Shown piece by piece: positions 16,583-24,928 of a stretch of DNA of 35,827 nt. This stretch comes from Anaerolineae bacterium (GTDB lineage Bacteria > Chloroflexota > Anaerolineae > DTLA01), in the NCBI GenBank assembly GCA_029907165.1, contig JARYMK010000010.1, positions 1 through 35,827 on the forward strand. The letters run 5' to 3'. Numbering within the stretch: position 1 is the first letter of the stretch; every line of letters begins with the position of its first letter. The notes under the pieces are model-generated. The model had not been told where the DNA came from. It made no database searches and saw nothing but the letters and a program-made list of their open reading frames with translations. A program made the position numbers and the translations under genes.

Positions 16583-16609
16583 CATACACCAAGCGAATCC
16601 CTTTGTCAA
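16581..16609 (-). promoter_or_regulatory. tRNA-Gly promoter
   Basis: On the minus strand a perfect TTGACA (16609-16604), 17-nt spacer, TATGAT (16586-16581), followed by 12 nt to the tRNA 5' end. Strong promoter, as expected for a tRNA. Confidence 0.85.
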
Positions 16610-16619
16610 GTGAGGTGGC

Positions 16620-18068
16620 ATGAATCTGACCATCGTGGGGCTGGGGCCGGGCGACCCGAAACTGCTGACCCTGGAGGCGCAAAACGTCCTGGCGCGCGCC
16701 TCCGAAATCTACGTCCGCACGCGCAAGCACCCCACCGTGGACGCGCTGCCCGCGACCGCCGTCGTCCACTCCTTTGACCGCTTCTACGAGGAATACGACG
16801 ACTTCGCCCAGGTGTACGCAGCCATTGCTGAGGAGGTCATCCGCCTGGCGCGGCGCGAGGAGGGCGTGGTGTACGCCGTGCCGGGCCACCCGCTGGTGGG
16901 CGAGCGCAGCGTGCAACTGGCGCTCCGGATGGCGCGCGAGGCGGCAATCCCCGTGCGCATCGTGGACGGGTTGAGTTTCGTGGAGCCGACCCTCGCGGCG
17001 CTGGGCGTGGACGCGCTGGACGGCCTGCAAATCGCCGATGCCACGGAACTCGCCCTGCTCCACCACCCGCGCCTTGACCCCGACCGGCCCGCGCTGGTGG
17101 CGCAACTGTACAGCCGCGATTTGGCCGCCGAAGTGAAACTCACGCTGATGAACCAGTACCCCGACGAGCACCCGGTCGTCCTGGTGGGCGCGGCAGGCAC
17201 GCCCCGCCAGCGCGTCGCCGAACTCCCGCTGTACGAGATAGACCGCCAGGCGTGGGTGGATCACCTCACGTCGCTGTACGTCCCCCCGCTGCCCCAGCCC
17301 AGCGGCATGGAATCGTTCCAGGAGACCATCGCCCACCTGCGCGCGCCCGATGGCTGCCCGTGGGATCGGGAGCAGACCCACCAGACCCTGCGCACCAATC
17401 TGCTGGAGGAAGCCTACGAGGCGCTGGAAGCCATAGACCGGGACGATGCGGATGCCCTCATGGAGGAATTGGGCGACCTGCTGCTGCAAATCGTGCTCCA
17501 CGCGCAGATCGCCACCGACGAGGGCGAATTTCGCATGCCCGACGTCATCGCCCACATTGACGCCAAACTCAAGCGCCGCCACCCCCACGTCTTCGGCGAT
17601 GTCAAGGTCTCCGGCGCGGCCGAGGTTACGGTCAACTGGGAGGAGATCAAGCGCGAGGAGCGCAACCACGCCGACCACCGCTCCATGCTGGACGGCGTGC
17701 CCAAGACGCTGCCCGCGCTATCGCAGGCCCAGGATTACCAGATGCGCGTGGCCCGCGTGGGATTTGACTGGCCCGGCATTGAGGGCGTGCGCCGCAAGAT
17801 CACCGAGGAACTCCGCGAACTGGACGAGGCCCGGACCGCCGAGGAACGCGAGGGCGAGATGGGCGACCTGCTGTTCGCGGTGGTAAACCTGGCCCGCTGG
17901 CTGGGCGTGGACGCAGAGAGCGCCCTGCGCCGCGCCAACGCCCGCTTTGCGCGTCGCTTCGCCGCCATGGAGCGCCGCTGCGCCGAGACCGGCCGCACCC
18001 TCGCGGATTTGACGCTTGAGGAGCAGGACGCCCTGTGGGAAGCGGCGAAGGCCGATGAGACACCTTGA
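16620..18068 (+). CDS. mazG: Tetrapyrrole methylase-domain / MazG nucleotide pyrophosphohydrolase fusion
   Basis: A 482-residue protein of the YabN type known from Firmicutes. Residues 1 to about 220 form a Corrin/Porphyrin methyltransferase (PF00590-like) domain: IVGLGPGDPKLLTLEA, then VYAVPGHPLVGERSV. Residues about 235-345 and 365-475 are two MazG repeats. The first has the metal-binding LLEEAYEALEAID and the substrate motif PDGCPWDREQTH. The second has KITEELRELDEA and EMGDLLFAVVNLAR. MazG hydrolyses NTPs or dNTPs to monophosphates and is thought to clear non-canonical nucleotides; the function of the methylase-like domain is unknown. It is the first gene of the unit with pyrF-pyrE (13 bp gap), which makes sense for pyrimidine nucleotide economy (inference). 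Confidence 0.92.
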   Translation: MNLTIVGLGPGDPKLLTLEAQNVLARASEIYVRTRKHPTVDALPATAVVHSFDRFYEEYDDFAQVYAAIAEEVIRLARREEGVVYAVPGHPLVGERSVQLALRMAREAAIPVRIVDGLSFVEPTLAALGVDALDGLQIADATELALLHHPRLDPDRPALVAQLYSRDLAAEVKLTLMNQYPDEHPVVLVGAAGTPRQRVAELPLYEIDRQAWVDHLTSLYVPPLPQPSGMESFQETIAHLRAPDGCPWDREQTHQTLRTNLLEEAYEALEAIDRDDADALMEELGDLLLQIVLHAQIATDEGEFRMPDVIAHIDAKLKRRHPHVFGDVKVSGAAEVTVNWEEIKREERNHADHRSMLDGVPKTLPALSQAQDYQMRVARVGFDWPGIEGVRRKITEELRELDEARTAEEREGEMGDLLFAVVNLARWLGVDAESALRRANARFARRFAAMERRCAETGRTLADLTLEEQDALWEAAKADETP

Positions 18069-18081
18069 TTGGAGGAAAGAC

Positions 18082-19494
18082 ATGACCCGCAATGCGCGCC
18101 CGTTCTTGGAGAAGTTGCAGGACGCAGTCGCCCGCGCGGAGTCGCTGCTGTGCGTGGGGCTGGACCCCGACCTGTCGCGGATACCGGCGCGATTCCGCTC
18201 CGCCGATGACCCCGTGGCGGCGTTCAACCGCCACATCATAGAGCAGACGGCTCCCTTCGCCGCGGCGTTCAAGCCCAACATCGCCTTCTACGAGGCGCTG
18301 GGGCAAGCGGGGTTGCAGGCGCTGGCGGCCACCATCGCCGCCATCCCGCCGGAGATTCCCGTCATCCTGGATGCCAAGCGGGGCGACATCGGGAGCACCG
18401 CCGAAGCCTACGCCCGCGCCGCCTTTGAAGTCTGGGAGGCCGACGCCCTGACCGTGAACCCCTACCTGGGCCTGGAATCCCTCGCGCCGTTCCTGAAGCA
18501 CGGCGACCGCGGGCTGTTCGTCCTGTGCCTCACGTCCAACCCCGGCGCGGCGGAGTTCCAGACCCGCGCTCCCCTAGGCGAGCCGCTGTTCCTGCAGGTG
18601 GCTCGGCGCGTGGCGGCCGAGATGCCGCCTTCCGTCGGGCTGGTGGTCGGCGCGACGCAGGCCGAGCACCTGGCGCGGATTCGGACCGCCGCGCCCGACC
18701 GGTGGTTCCTGGTCCCGGGTGTGGGCGCGCAGGGCGGGGATTTGGCCATGACCCTGGCCAACGGCCTGGACGCCTGCGGCTCCGGCCTGCTCATCGCCGC
18801 GTCGCGCAGCATCCTATACGCCGACGATCCCGCCCAGGCCGCGCGGGCGCTCCGCGCTGCCATCGCCGAGGGACGCAGGCCCGGCGCGGGGCGGAGCCTG
18901 CACGAGCATCTGGCGCTGGCGCTGGCCGACTGCGGCGCGGTGCGCTTCGGCGAGTTCCGGCTGAAGTCCGGCAAACTTTCGCCCATCTACATTGACCTGC
19001 GGGTGCTGGCGTCGTATCCCGAAGTGCTGAGCCAGGTCGCCAGCGTATACGCGCAGTTGCTGGCGGGCCTGACCTACGACCGCCTGGCGGCCATCCCCTA
19101 CGCCGCGATGCCCATCGGCACGGCGGTGTCGCTCCTCACGGGCAAGCCGATGGTGTACCCGCGGCGCGAGGTCAAGGAATACGGCACGCGCCGCTCCATA
19201 GAGGGGCTGTACGAGCCGGGCGAAACCGTCGTCGTGCTGGATGACCTGGCGACGACAGGGGCCAGCAAGATAGAAGTGGCCCAGGCTCTGGAAGCCGAAG
19301 GCGTGCACATCTCCGACATGGTGGTGCTCATAGACCGCGAGCAAGGGGCCGCCGCTGACCTGGCGCGGGCCGGCTATACCCTGCACAGCGCCTTCCGCCT
19401 GACCGAACTCCTGGACATCCTGGCCAAGCACGGGCGCATCACCGCCGAGCAGCGGGCGCAGGTGCTGGCCTACCTGGAGGCAGACCGGTCATGA
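18082..19494 (+). CDS. pyrFE: Bifunctional OMP decarboxylase / orotate phosphoribosyltransferase (PyrF-PyrE fusion)
   Basis: A 470-residue protein that carries out the last two steps of UMP synthesis in the cytoplasm. The start at 18082 is chosen for GGAGGAAAGAC just upstream; the track start at 18016 lies inside mazG. The N-terminal domain (1 to about 270) is an OMP decarboxylase of the PyrF subfamily 2 type, with the catalytic set Lys64 (FKPN), Asp97, Lys99 and Asp102 ([16 protein letters not shown]). The C-terminal domain (about 275-470) is orotate phosphoribosyltransferase: [31 protein letters not shown] and the PRPP loop [13 protein letters not shown]. The domain order is the reverse of animal UMP synthase. 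Such PyrF-PyrE fusions occur in some bacteria and in trypanosomatids. It overlaps pyrD by 4 bp (ATGA). Confidence 0.93.
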   Translation: MTRNARPFLEKLQDAVARAESLLCVGLDPDLSRIPARFRSADDPVAAFNRHIIEQTAPFAAAFKPNIAFYEALGQAGLQALAATIAAIPPEIPVILDAKRGDIGSTAEAYARAAFEVWEADALTVNPYLGLESLAPFLKHGDRGLFVLCLTSNPGAAEFQTRAPLGEPLFLQVARRVAAEMPPSVGLVVGATQAEHLARIRTAAPDRWFLVPGVGAQGGDLAMTLANGLDACGSGLLIAASRSILYADDPAQAARALRAAIAEGRRPGAGRSLHEHLALALADCGAVRFGEFRLKSGKLSPIYIDLRVLASYPEVLSQVASVYAQLLAGLTYDRLAAIPYAAMPIGTAVSLLTGKPMVYPRREVKEYGTRRSIEGLYEPGETVVVLDDLATTGASKIEVAQALEAEGVHISDMVVLIDREQGAAADLARAGYTLHSAFRLTELLDILAKHGRITAEQRAQVLAYLEADRS

Positions 19495-20426
19495 CCGCGC
19501 CCGACCTGTCGGTTTCCCTGTGCGGCGTCCGCCTCGCCAATCCGCTGGTGCTGGCGTCGGGCATCCTGGGCACCAGCGCCGAGTTGCTGGAGCGCGTGGC
19601 GCGGTGCGGCGCGGGCGCGGTTACGTCCAAGTCCTGCGGCCCGACCCCCCGCACGGGCCATCCCAACCCGACGGTGCTGGACTGGGGCCACGGCCTCATC
19701 AACGCGGTGGGGTTGAGCAACCCAGGTGCGGACGAGGAGGTACGCATCCTGCGCGACGCCAAGGCCCGGCTCGCCCCGCTGGGTGTGCCGCTCGTCGCCA
19801 GCATCTTCGCCGAGACGGTGCAAGGGTTCGGCGAGGTGGCCCGTAAGGTGGCCGAGGCTGCGCCGGACTTCATTGAGGTCAACATCTCGTGCCCGAACGT
19901 GGAGGCCGAGTTCGGACGCCCATTCGCTGCCGACGCGCGGGACGCCGCCGCCGTTACGGCTGCCGTGCGGCGCGCGGTGTCGCTCCCCATTATCGTGAAA
20001 CTGTCGCCCAATGTGCCCGACATCGCCGCCATTGCCCGCGCGGTGGAGGCCGAAGGAGCCGACGCTATCGCGGCCATCAACACCCTGGGGCCGGGGATGG
20101 TCATAGACACGGACAGCGGCAAGCCCATCCTGGCCAACCGAACGGGCGGCGTGTCCGGCCCCGCCATCCGCCCCATCGCCGTGCGCTGCGTCTACGACGT
20201 GTCGCGCGCGGTGCGGGTGCCCATCATCGGTATCGGCGGCATAATGAGCGGGCGCGACGCCGTTGAGATGATCATGGCGGGCGCGACGGCGGTGGGCATC
20301 GGCTCGGCGGTGTACTACCGCGGCCCCGAGGTTTTCGCCGCCGTCCGCGAGGAACTGCGCGGGTTCATGGAGACACACGGCTACGCGGACATATCCCAGA
20401 TGCGAGGCTTGGCCCATGGCGCTTGA
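19491..20426 (+). CDS. pyrD: Dihydroorotate dehydrogenase, class 1B catalytic subunit
   Basis: This FMN enzyme oxidises dihydroorotate to orotate. The 311-residue product shows [33 protein letters not shown], the active-site loop EVNISCPNV with catalytic Cys134 (class 1 has Cys; class 2 has Ser), [19 protein letters not shown] and [11 protein letters not shown] (FMN phosphate site). The next gene encodes the partner electron-transfer subunit, which marks this as class 1B (NAD-linked). It overlaps pyrE by 4 bp and pyrK by 11 bp, so translation is likely coupled. Confidence 0.94.
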   Translation: MTAPDLSVSLCGVRLANPLVLASGILGTSAELLERVARCGAGAVTSKSCGPTPRTGHPNPTVLDWGHGLINAVGLSNPGADEEVRILRDAKARLAPLGVPLVASIFAETVQGFGEVARKVAEAAPDFIEVNISCPNVEAEFGRPFAADARDAAAVTAAVRRAVSLPIIVKLSPNVPDIAAIARAVEAEGADAIAAINTLGPGMVIDTDSGKPILANRTGGVSGPAIRPIAVRCVYDVSRAVRVPIIGIGGIMSGRDAVEMIMAGATAVGIGSAVYYRGPEVFAAVREELRGFMETHGYADISQMRGLAHGA

Positions 20427-21180
20427 CTTGCCCACCGCCTTCCGCATTCGCGACATCCGCGACGAATCGCCGACGGTGCGCACGTTCGCGCTGGACGGGG
20501 CGATCCAGGCCGAGCCGGGGCAGTTCGTCATGGTCTGGCTTCCGCGGGTGAACGAGAAGCCCTTCAGCCTGGTGGACGACGCGCCGATTACCCTGACCAT
20601 CGCGCGCGTGGGGCCGTTTACCGAGGCAGCGCACCACTTGCGCGTGGGCGACCGCCTGTGGCTCCGCGGGCCTTACGGGCGGGGGTTTGACCGGCTCGCG
20701 CGCCCGGCGGTGCTGGTGGCCGGGGGCTACGGCGCTGCGCCGCTGGCGTTTCTGGCCCGCCGCCTTCGGGCCGAGGGCGTGCAGGTCTCCGTCGCGCTGG
20801 GGGCCAAGCGCGCCTGCGACCTGGTGCTCATGGACCGGTTCCGCGACGCAGGCTGCAGCGTGCACCCGGCTACCGAGGACGGCTCGCTGGGGCACAAGGG
20901 CCTCGCCACCGACGTGGCCGCGCGCCTGCTGGACGCGAACCCCGACGCCGCGCTGTACGCCTGCGGGCCCGAGGCCATGCTGGAGCGCCTGGCGCGCCTG
21001 TGCAGCGAGCGGGGGATGCCCGTCCAGTTCAGCATGGAACGGATGATGAAGTGCGGGCTGGGCGTATGCGGGTCGTGCGACCACCACGGCCTGCTGGTGT
21101 GCCGCGACGGGCCGGTCTTCTCAGCCGACCAGGTGCTGGGCGCGCGAGAGAATTCCCCCTCTCCCTGCGGGCAGCAGTAG
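20416..21180 (+). CDS. pyrK: Dihydroorotate dehydrogenase electron-transfer subunit
   Basis: PyrK takes electrons from PyrD and passes them through FAD and a [2Fe-2S] cluster to NAD+. The 254-residue protein has a ferredoxin-reductase FAD domain ([19 protein letters not shown]), an NAD-binding domain ([28 protein letters not shown]), and the C-terminal cluster motif [19 protein letters not shown] with Cys213, Cys218, Cys221 and Cys229. This is the Cys-x4-Cys-x2-Cys-x7-Cys pattern of the family. Length is normal. It is the last gene of the mazG-pyrFE-pyrD-pyrK unit. Confidence 0.93.
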   Translation: MALDLPTAFRIRDIRDESPTVRTFALDGAIQAEPGQFVMVWLPRVNEKPFSLVDDAPITLTIARVGPFTEAAHHLRVGDRLWLRGPYGRGFDRLARPAVLVAGGYGAAPLAFLARRLRAEGVQVSVALGAKRACDLVLMDRFRDAGCSVHPATEDGSLGHKGLATDVAARLLDANPDAALYACGPEAMLERLARLCSERGMPVQFSMERMMKCGLGVCGSCDHHGLLVCRDGPVFSADQVLGARENSPSPCGQQ

Positions 21181-21282
21181 CCGGGCATCTACGCGCATGG
21201 GAGGTTGCTCCCGCGTCCGTTTGCGGCGGCTCGCGGTTCCGAGTTGCGCCAAAGGCCCAACCGAAAGGGCCGATACCCGCGA

Positions 21283-22677
21283 TCAGTGCGCGTGGTGATT
21301 GAGGCCGGGCGGGGCCAGCCGCGCAAACGCCGCGATGACCGCCTCACTGAGCGCCGGGTGGATGACCTGAGAGTCGGCCAGGGGCGTGTACGACTGGTCG
21401 CCGGCGTTCATCAGGTACACGATCTGCTGCACCAGGATGGCCGCATCCGTGCCCACGATGTGGCACCCCAGAATCTTCCCTGTCTCCTGCTCCACCACGA
21501 CCTTCACGAGGCTGTCTTCCTCGCCCATGGCGTAGCCCTTCGTTACGTCGGTGTAGCGGGCGCGGCCCACCAAAATCTTGCGGCCCGCGGCCAGCGCCTC
21601 GGCCTCGGTCATGCCCACCGACCCCACCTGTGGGTAGCCGAAGACCGCATGCGGGACGGCGTGGAAATCCACCGGGTGGCGGTGCCCTGTGGCGATGGAG
21701 TGCCAGACAGCCTCGGACTCGTAGTTCGCCGTGTGGCGGAACATGTGCTTGCCGATGGCGTCGCCCAGCGCCCAGATGTCGGGCTTCGTCGTCTCCAGGT
21801 ACTCATTGACCACGATCCAGCCGTCCTTGTCGGTCTGGACGCCGGTCTTCTCCGGCTTCAGCAGGTCGGCGTTGGACTGCCTCCCCACGGCCAGGAGAAT
21901 CTCATCGGCCACGAAGTCGTAGGTCTGGCCGTCGCTGCGGTCGCGGGCGGTTACCACCTTCTTGCCGTCGGCCCTGCCCACCCGGACGACCTCAAAATTG
22001 GTGTGAATTTCGGCGTATTTGGAGAAGCGGCGCTTCACAATGGCCGAAATCTCCGGCTCCTCTTCCTTGAGCAAGCGCGGGTTGCGCCCCAGGATGGTAA
22101 CCTTCGTTCCCACCGCCGAGAAGAAATGGCCATACTCGCAGGCGATGTACCCGCCGCCGATGATAATGAGGCTCTCGGGCGGCTCGCGCAGGTTCAGCAC
22201 GGACACGTTGTCCAGGTAGCCGGTCTCGCGCAGGCCATCCACCGGCGGCACGAGGGTCCTGGCGCCCGACGCGATGAGAATCTTGGGTGCGGTGATGGTC
22301 TCCTTGCCGACGCGGAGCGTGTAGTCGCCGATGAACTCGCCGGTGTCGCGGTACATCTGGGGGTTCTTGGAATGGGCCAGGGCGCGCTCCATCTCCTCGC
22401 GGCCCTCGTCCACGTAGGTTCGCATCCGCCGCATGATGAGGCCAAAATCCACCCTGGAGATGCTGCCGTGCACGCCGATGTCCGCAGCGTCCTCCAGAGC
22501 GCGGATGACGTCGGCAGGGTAGAGCAGGATTTTGGTGGGGATGCACCCGTTGTTGAGGCACGTGCCGCCCAAGGGACCGTGCTCCACGACGGCGACGCGC
22601 ATACCGTGGGCCGCGGCGTTGGCCGCCACGTTCATCCCGGCCCCCGAACCGATGACGATGAGGTCGTATTTGCGCAT
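21283..22677 (-). CDS. Pyridine nucleotide-disulfide oxidoreductase (dihydrolipoamide dehydrogenase / mycothione reductase-like)
   Basis: A 464-residue flavoprotein disulfide reductase. FAD motif YDLIVIGSGAGMNVAANA; redox-active Cys40 and Cys45 in GGTCLNNGCIPTK; NAD(P)-binding SLIIIGGGYIACEYGHFFSA; second FAD motif PDIWALGDAIG; C-terminal catalytic His440-Glu445 in HPALSEAV. The ending HPAL rather than HPTL, together with CLNxGCIPTKxxxYxADV, resembles mycothione reductase and archaeal dihydrolipoamide-dehydrogenase-like proteins more than classical Lpd of pyruvate dehydrogenase. No E1/E2 components are nearby. The substrate disulfide is therefore open: lipoamide, a low-molecular-weight thiol or a metal ion. 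It follows a 76-residue gene by 55 bp on the same strand. GGAGG precedes the ATG. Confidence 0.85.
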   Translation of the reverse strand: MRKYDLIVIGSGAGMNVAANAAAHGMRVAVVEHGPLGGTCLNNGCIPTKILLYPADVIRALEDAADIGVHGSISRVDFGLIMRRMRTYVDEGREEMERALAHSKNPQMYRDTGEFIGDYTLRVGKETITAPKILIASGARTLVPPVDGLRETGYLDNVSVLNLREPPESLIIIGGGYIACEYGHFFSAVGTKVTILGRNPRLLKEEEPEISAIVKRRFSKYAEIHTNFEVVRVGRADGKKVVTARDRSDGQTYDFVADEILLAVGRQSNADLLKPEKTGVQTDKDGWIVVNEYLETTKPDIWALGDAIGKHMFRHTANYESEAVWHSIATGHRHPVDFHAVPHAVFGYPQVGSVGMTEAEALAAGRKILVGRARYTDVTKGYAMGEEDSLVKVVVEQETGKILGCHIVGTDAAILVQQIVYLMNAGDQSYTPLADSQVIHPALSEAVIAAFARLAPPGLNHHAH

Positions 22678-22732
22678 GTGAGCCTCCTACATTCGCACCG
22701 TAAGGGGAATTCCTGAGGACTCTGCACCTGCA

Positions 22733-22963
22733 TCATTCAGCGCTCGTGCGATCTTCTCCAGCAAGGCAGTGAACACGCGTCACCACCGCCACTCGGATGT
22801 CCACGTCAATCCCGTCCAGCGGGTCGCGGAGAGGCAGCACGCCCAGCGCCCGCGCCTCCGCGAGGAGCGCCTCAACGATCCGCAGATTGTGGAAGTAGTC
22901 GGGCGGCTCGCTCCGCAGCAAGGCGTCTTCAAATTCCTGCACCATGCGCCAATTCTTCAGCAT
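22733..22963 (-). CDS. Small conserved-looking hypothetical protein
   Basis: A 76-residue protein of unassigned function. The track starts at 23017, but that codon overlaps the -35 box. ATG at 22963 has GGAGG 6 nt upstream and gives MLKNWRMVQEFEDALLRS. The protein is mostly helical and acidic (PPDYFHNLRIVEALLAEARA), with a short hydrophobic strand (GIDVDIRVAVV) near the end, no Cys pair and no membrane segment. Good promoter, ribosome site and codon use support a real gene. It probably shares a transcript with the disulfide reductase downstream. No function is proposed. Confidence 0.7.
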   Translation of the reverse strand: MLKNWRMVQEFEDALLRSEPPDYFHNLRIVEALLAEARALGVLPLRDPLDGIDVDIRVAVVTRVHCLAGEDRTSAE

Positions 22964-22988
22964 CTCCTGCCTCCAGACTGCCTGCGCC

Positions 22989-23017
22989 ATTGTAGCGGCG
23001 CCTGCAGGGGCGGTCAA
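22989..23017 (-). promoter_or_regulatory. Promoter of the small gene and disulfide reductase
   Basis: On the minus strand TTGACC (23017-23012), 17-nt spacer, TACAAT (22994-22989). Leader of about 20 nt to the ATG at 22963 includes GGAGG. Confidence 0.78.
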
Positions 23018-23059
23018 ACGTGGTGCTTCGCAAACGATTCCCGCGCCGCCACGTCGCCT

Positions 23060-23087
23060 TTGCCTGTGCCCTCGCCTGTGCTAAAAT
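23060..23087 (+). promoter_or_regulatory. mutL promoter
   Basis: TTGCCT (23060-23065), 16-nt spacer, extended TG and TAAAAT (23082-23087). The predicted start near 23094 coincides with the left end of the palindromic repeat, so the repeat becomes the mutL leader. Confidence 0.6.
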
Positions 23088-23094
23088 GGGGTCC

Positions 23095-23164
23095 ACCGCC
23101 GAGGACGCAGAGACCGCCGAGACATTCCGGCTTCCTCTGCGCTCTCTGCGTGCTCCGCGGCGAG
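23095..23164. repeat. Interspersed palindromic repeat, copy 2 (mutL leader)
   Basis: Left arm ACCGCCGAGGACGCAGAGACC and right arm CTCTCTGCGTGCTCCGCGGCG form an imperfect inverted repeat with the same core (GACGCAGAG / CTCTGCGT) as copy 1 at 12057-12127. It lies between the mutL promoter and ATG and would fold as a hairpin in the mRNA. Confidence 0.65.
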
Positions 23165-23185
23165 AAAATCCCGAAGGACGACGCC

Positions 23186-24928
23186 ATGCCCATACGTCTG
23201 TTGCCGCCCGAAATCGCCAACAAGATCGCCGCCGGAGAGGTGGTGGAACGCCCCGCGTCTGTGGTCAAGGAACTAGTGGAGAACGCGCTGGACGCGGGCG
23301 CCACCGACATCCAGATTGAGACCCGCGACGGCGGCCGTCGGCTCATCCGCGTCGCCGACAACGGCAGCGGCATCCCTGCCCGCGAGGCCGAACTGGCCTT
23401 CGCCCGCCACGCCACCAGCAAGATCGCGTCGGTGGAGGACCTGGCCGCCATCCGCACGCTGGGGTTCCGCGGCGAGGCGCTGGCCAGCATCGCGGCAGTG
23501 GCGCGAGTGTCGCTGCTGACGCGGGCGGCGGAGGACGAGGTGGGCACATTCCTGCGCGTGGAGGGCGGGCAGGTCGTGCAACGCGAGGGCCGCGCCAGCC
23601 CCCGAGGGACAACCGTAAACGTGGAGAACCTGTTCTACAACGTCCCCGCACGCCTCAAGTTCCTCAAGGCCGACGCCACCGAGTCGGCGCACATCGCCAA
23701 CGTGGTCATGCGATACGCCATCGCGTTTCCGGACGTGCACTTCTCGCTGGTGCGCGACGGGCGGCTTGCATTCCAGTCGCCCGGCAGCGGCAGGCTGCTG
23801 GACGTGCTGGCCAAGGTCTTCGGGGCGGACACCGTGGCACGCTTGCTGCCGGTGGACCCCGCCCAGGACGCGAGTCTGTCGCCCGACGCCAAAGTCCGCG
23901 TGCGCGGCTACGTGAGCGAACCGTCGCTGACCCGCTCGGACCGCGACGGGCTGATGCTGTTCGTCAACCGACGCTGGGTGCAAGATCGCTCGCTGGCCTA
24001 CGCGGTCATCCAGGCGTACCACACCATGCTGCCGGAGGGCCGATTCCCCGTGGCCGTCATCCTGCTGGAAATGGACCCCGCCGAGGTGGATGTGAACGTC
24101 CACCCTGCCAAGAGCGAGGTCCGGTTCCGCAATCCGTCGCTGGTGTTCTCGAAGACCCAGCGAGCGGTGCGCCGGGTGCTGGTGGCCCACGCCCCTGTGC
24201 CCGAGATGCACATGCCGCAGCCCGCGCAGCCCCAGGCCCACACGGAGCGGTTCCGCACGCTGAGCCAGTTGGGGCTGGAGGCCCAGCGCACAGGCGACAC
24301 GGAGGCCGTCCGCGCGCCGGTGTTCCAGGTGCCCGAGCGGCCCGATCCCGCCGCCCGCAGACTTCCGCCGCTGCGCGTGCTGGGCCAATTGGCGCAGATG
24401 TACATCATCGCCGAAGGCCCCGATGGCCTGTACCTGATTGACCAGCACGCGGCCCACGAGCGGGTGATGTACGATCAACTGATGGCCCAGCAGGCCGCTG
24501 CCCAGGCGGCCGCGCAGCAGTTGCTCCAGCCCCTGCCGGTGGAACTCACCCCGCTGCAGATGAGCACGCTGGAGGAGGCGCTGGGGGACCTGGCGGCGCT
24601 GGGGTTTGAGATAGAGCCGTTCGGCGAGGACACGTGCCTGGTGCGGGCGGTGCCGGCGGCCATCGCGGGGGATGACGTTGCCACAGTGCTGCGGGATACG
24701 CTGAACGAACTGGGGCAGGAGCCCCCGCCGCCCGTGCAGGGCCACAGGGTAACGGCGGTTGTGGCCTGCCACGGCGCGGTGCGGGCGGGCAAGACGCTGA
24801 CCGTGGAGGAAATGCGGGCGCTGGTGGAGCAGTTGGAGCGGTCTGAGTTCCCGCGCACGTGCCCCCACGGCCGCCCGACAGTGCTGCACCTGAGCATGGG
24901 GCTGCTGGCGCGGGAGTTCGGAAGATGA
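23186..24928 (+). CDS. mutL: DNA mismatch repair protein MutL (endonuclease type)
   Basis: MutL couples mismatch recognition by MutS to strand removal. The start at 23186 is set by the invariant opening MPIRLLPPEIANKIAAGEVV and by GAAGGA upstream; the track start at 22769 lies far upstream. The 580-residue protein has the GHKL ATPase domain (ENALDAGAT, DNGSGI, RHATSKI, LGFRGEALASI) and NVHPAKSEVRF. After a Pro/Gln-rich linker (about 335-395) comes the dimerisation/endonuclease domain: DQHAAHERVMYD (419-430), a beta-clamp motif QQLLQP (444-449), ACHGAVRAG (527-535), CPHGRP (559-564) and the final FGR. These are the metal-site motifs of nicking MutL proteins. In DQHA(x)2E(x)4E the last Glu is Asp430, a conservative change. 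The stop overlaps the next ATG. Confidence 0.95.
   Translation: MPIRLLPPEIANKIAAGEVVERPASVVKELVENALDAGATDIQIETRDGGRRLIRVADNGSGIPAREAELAFARHATSKIASVEDLAAIRTLGFRGEALASIAAVARVSLLTRAAEDEVGTFLRVEGGQVVQREGRASPRGTTVNVENLFYNVPARLKFLKADATESAHIANVVMRYAIAFPDVHFSLVRDGRLAFQSPGSGRLLDVLAKVFGADTVARLLPVDPAQDASLSPDAKVRVRGYVSEPSLTRSDRDGLMLFVNRRWVQDRSLAYAVIQAYHTMLPEGRFPVAVILLEMDPAEVDVNVHPAKSEVRFRNPSLVFSKTQRAVRRVLVAHAPVPEMHMPQPAQPQAHTERFRTLSQLGLEAQRTGDTEAVRAPVFQVPERPDPAARRLPPLRVLGQLAQMYIIAEGPDGLYLIDQHAAHERVMYDQLMAQQAAAQAAAQQLLQPLPVELTPLQMSTLEEALGDLAALGFEIEPFGEDTCLVRAVPAAIAGDDVATVLRDTLNELGQEPPPPVQGHRVTAVVACHGAVRAGKTLTVEEMRALVEQLERSEFPRTCPHGRPTVLHLSMGLLAREFGR

Noticed and set aside
21254-21271. GGCCC/GGGCC hairpin between pyrK and the disulfide reductase
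   Set aside because: Only five base pairs and no U-run. The 102-bp convergent gap shows no convincing terminator.
21205-22716. 503-residue plus-strand ORF
   Set aside because: Shadow of the disulfide reductase.
23273-24889. 538-residue minus-strand ORF
   Set aside because: Shadow of mutL.
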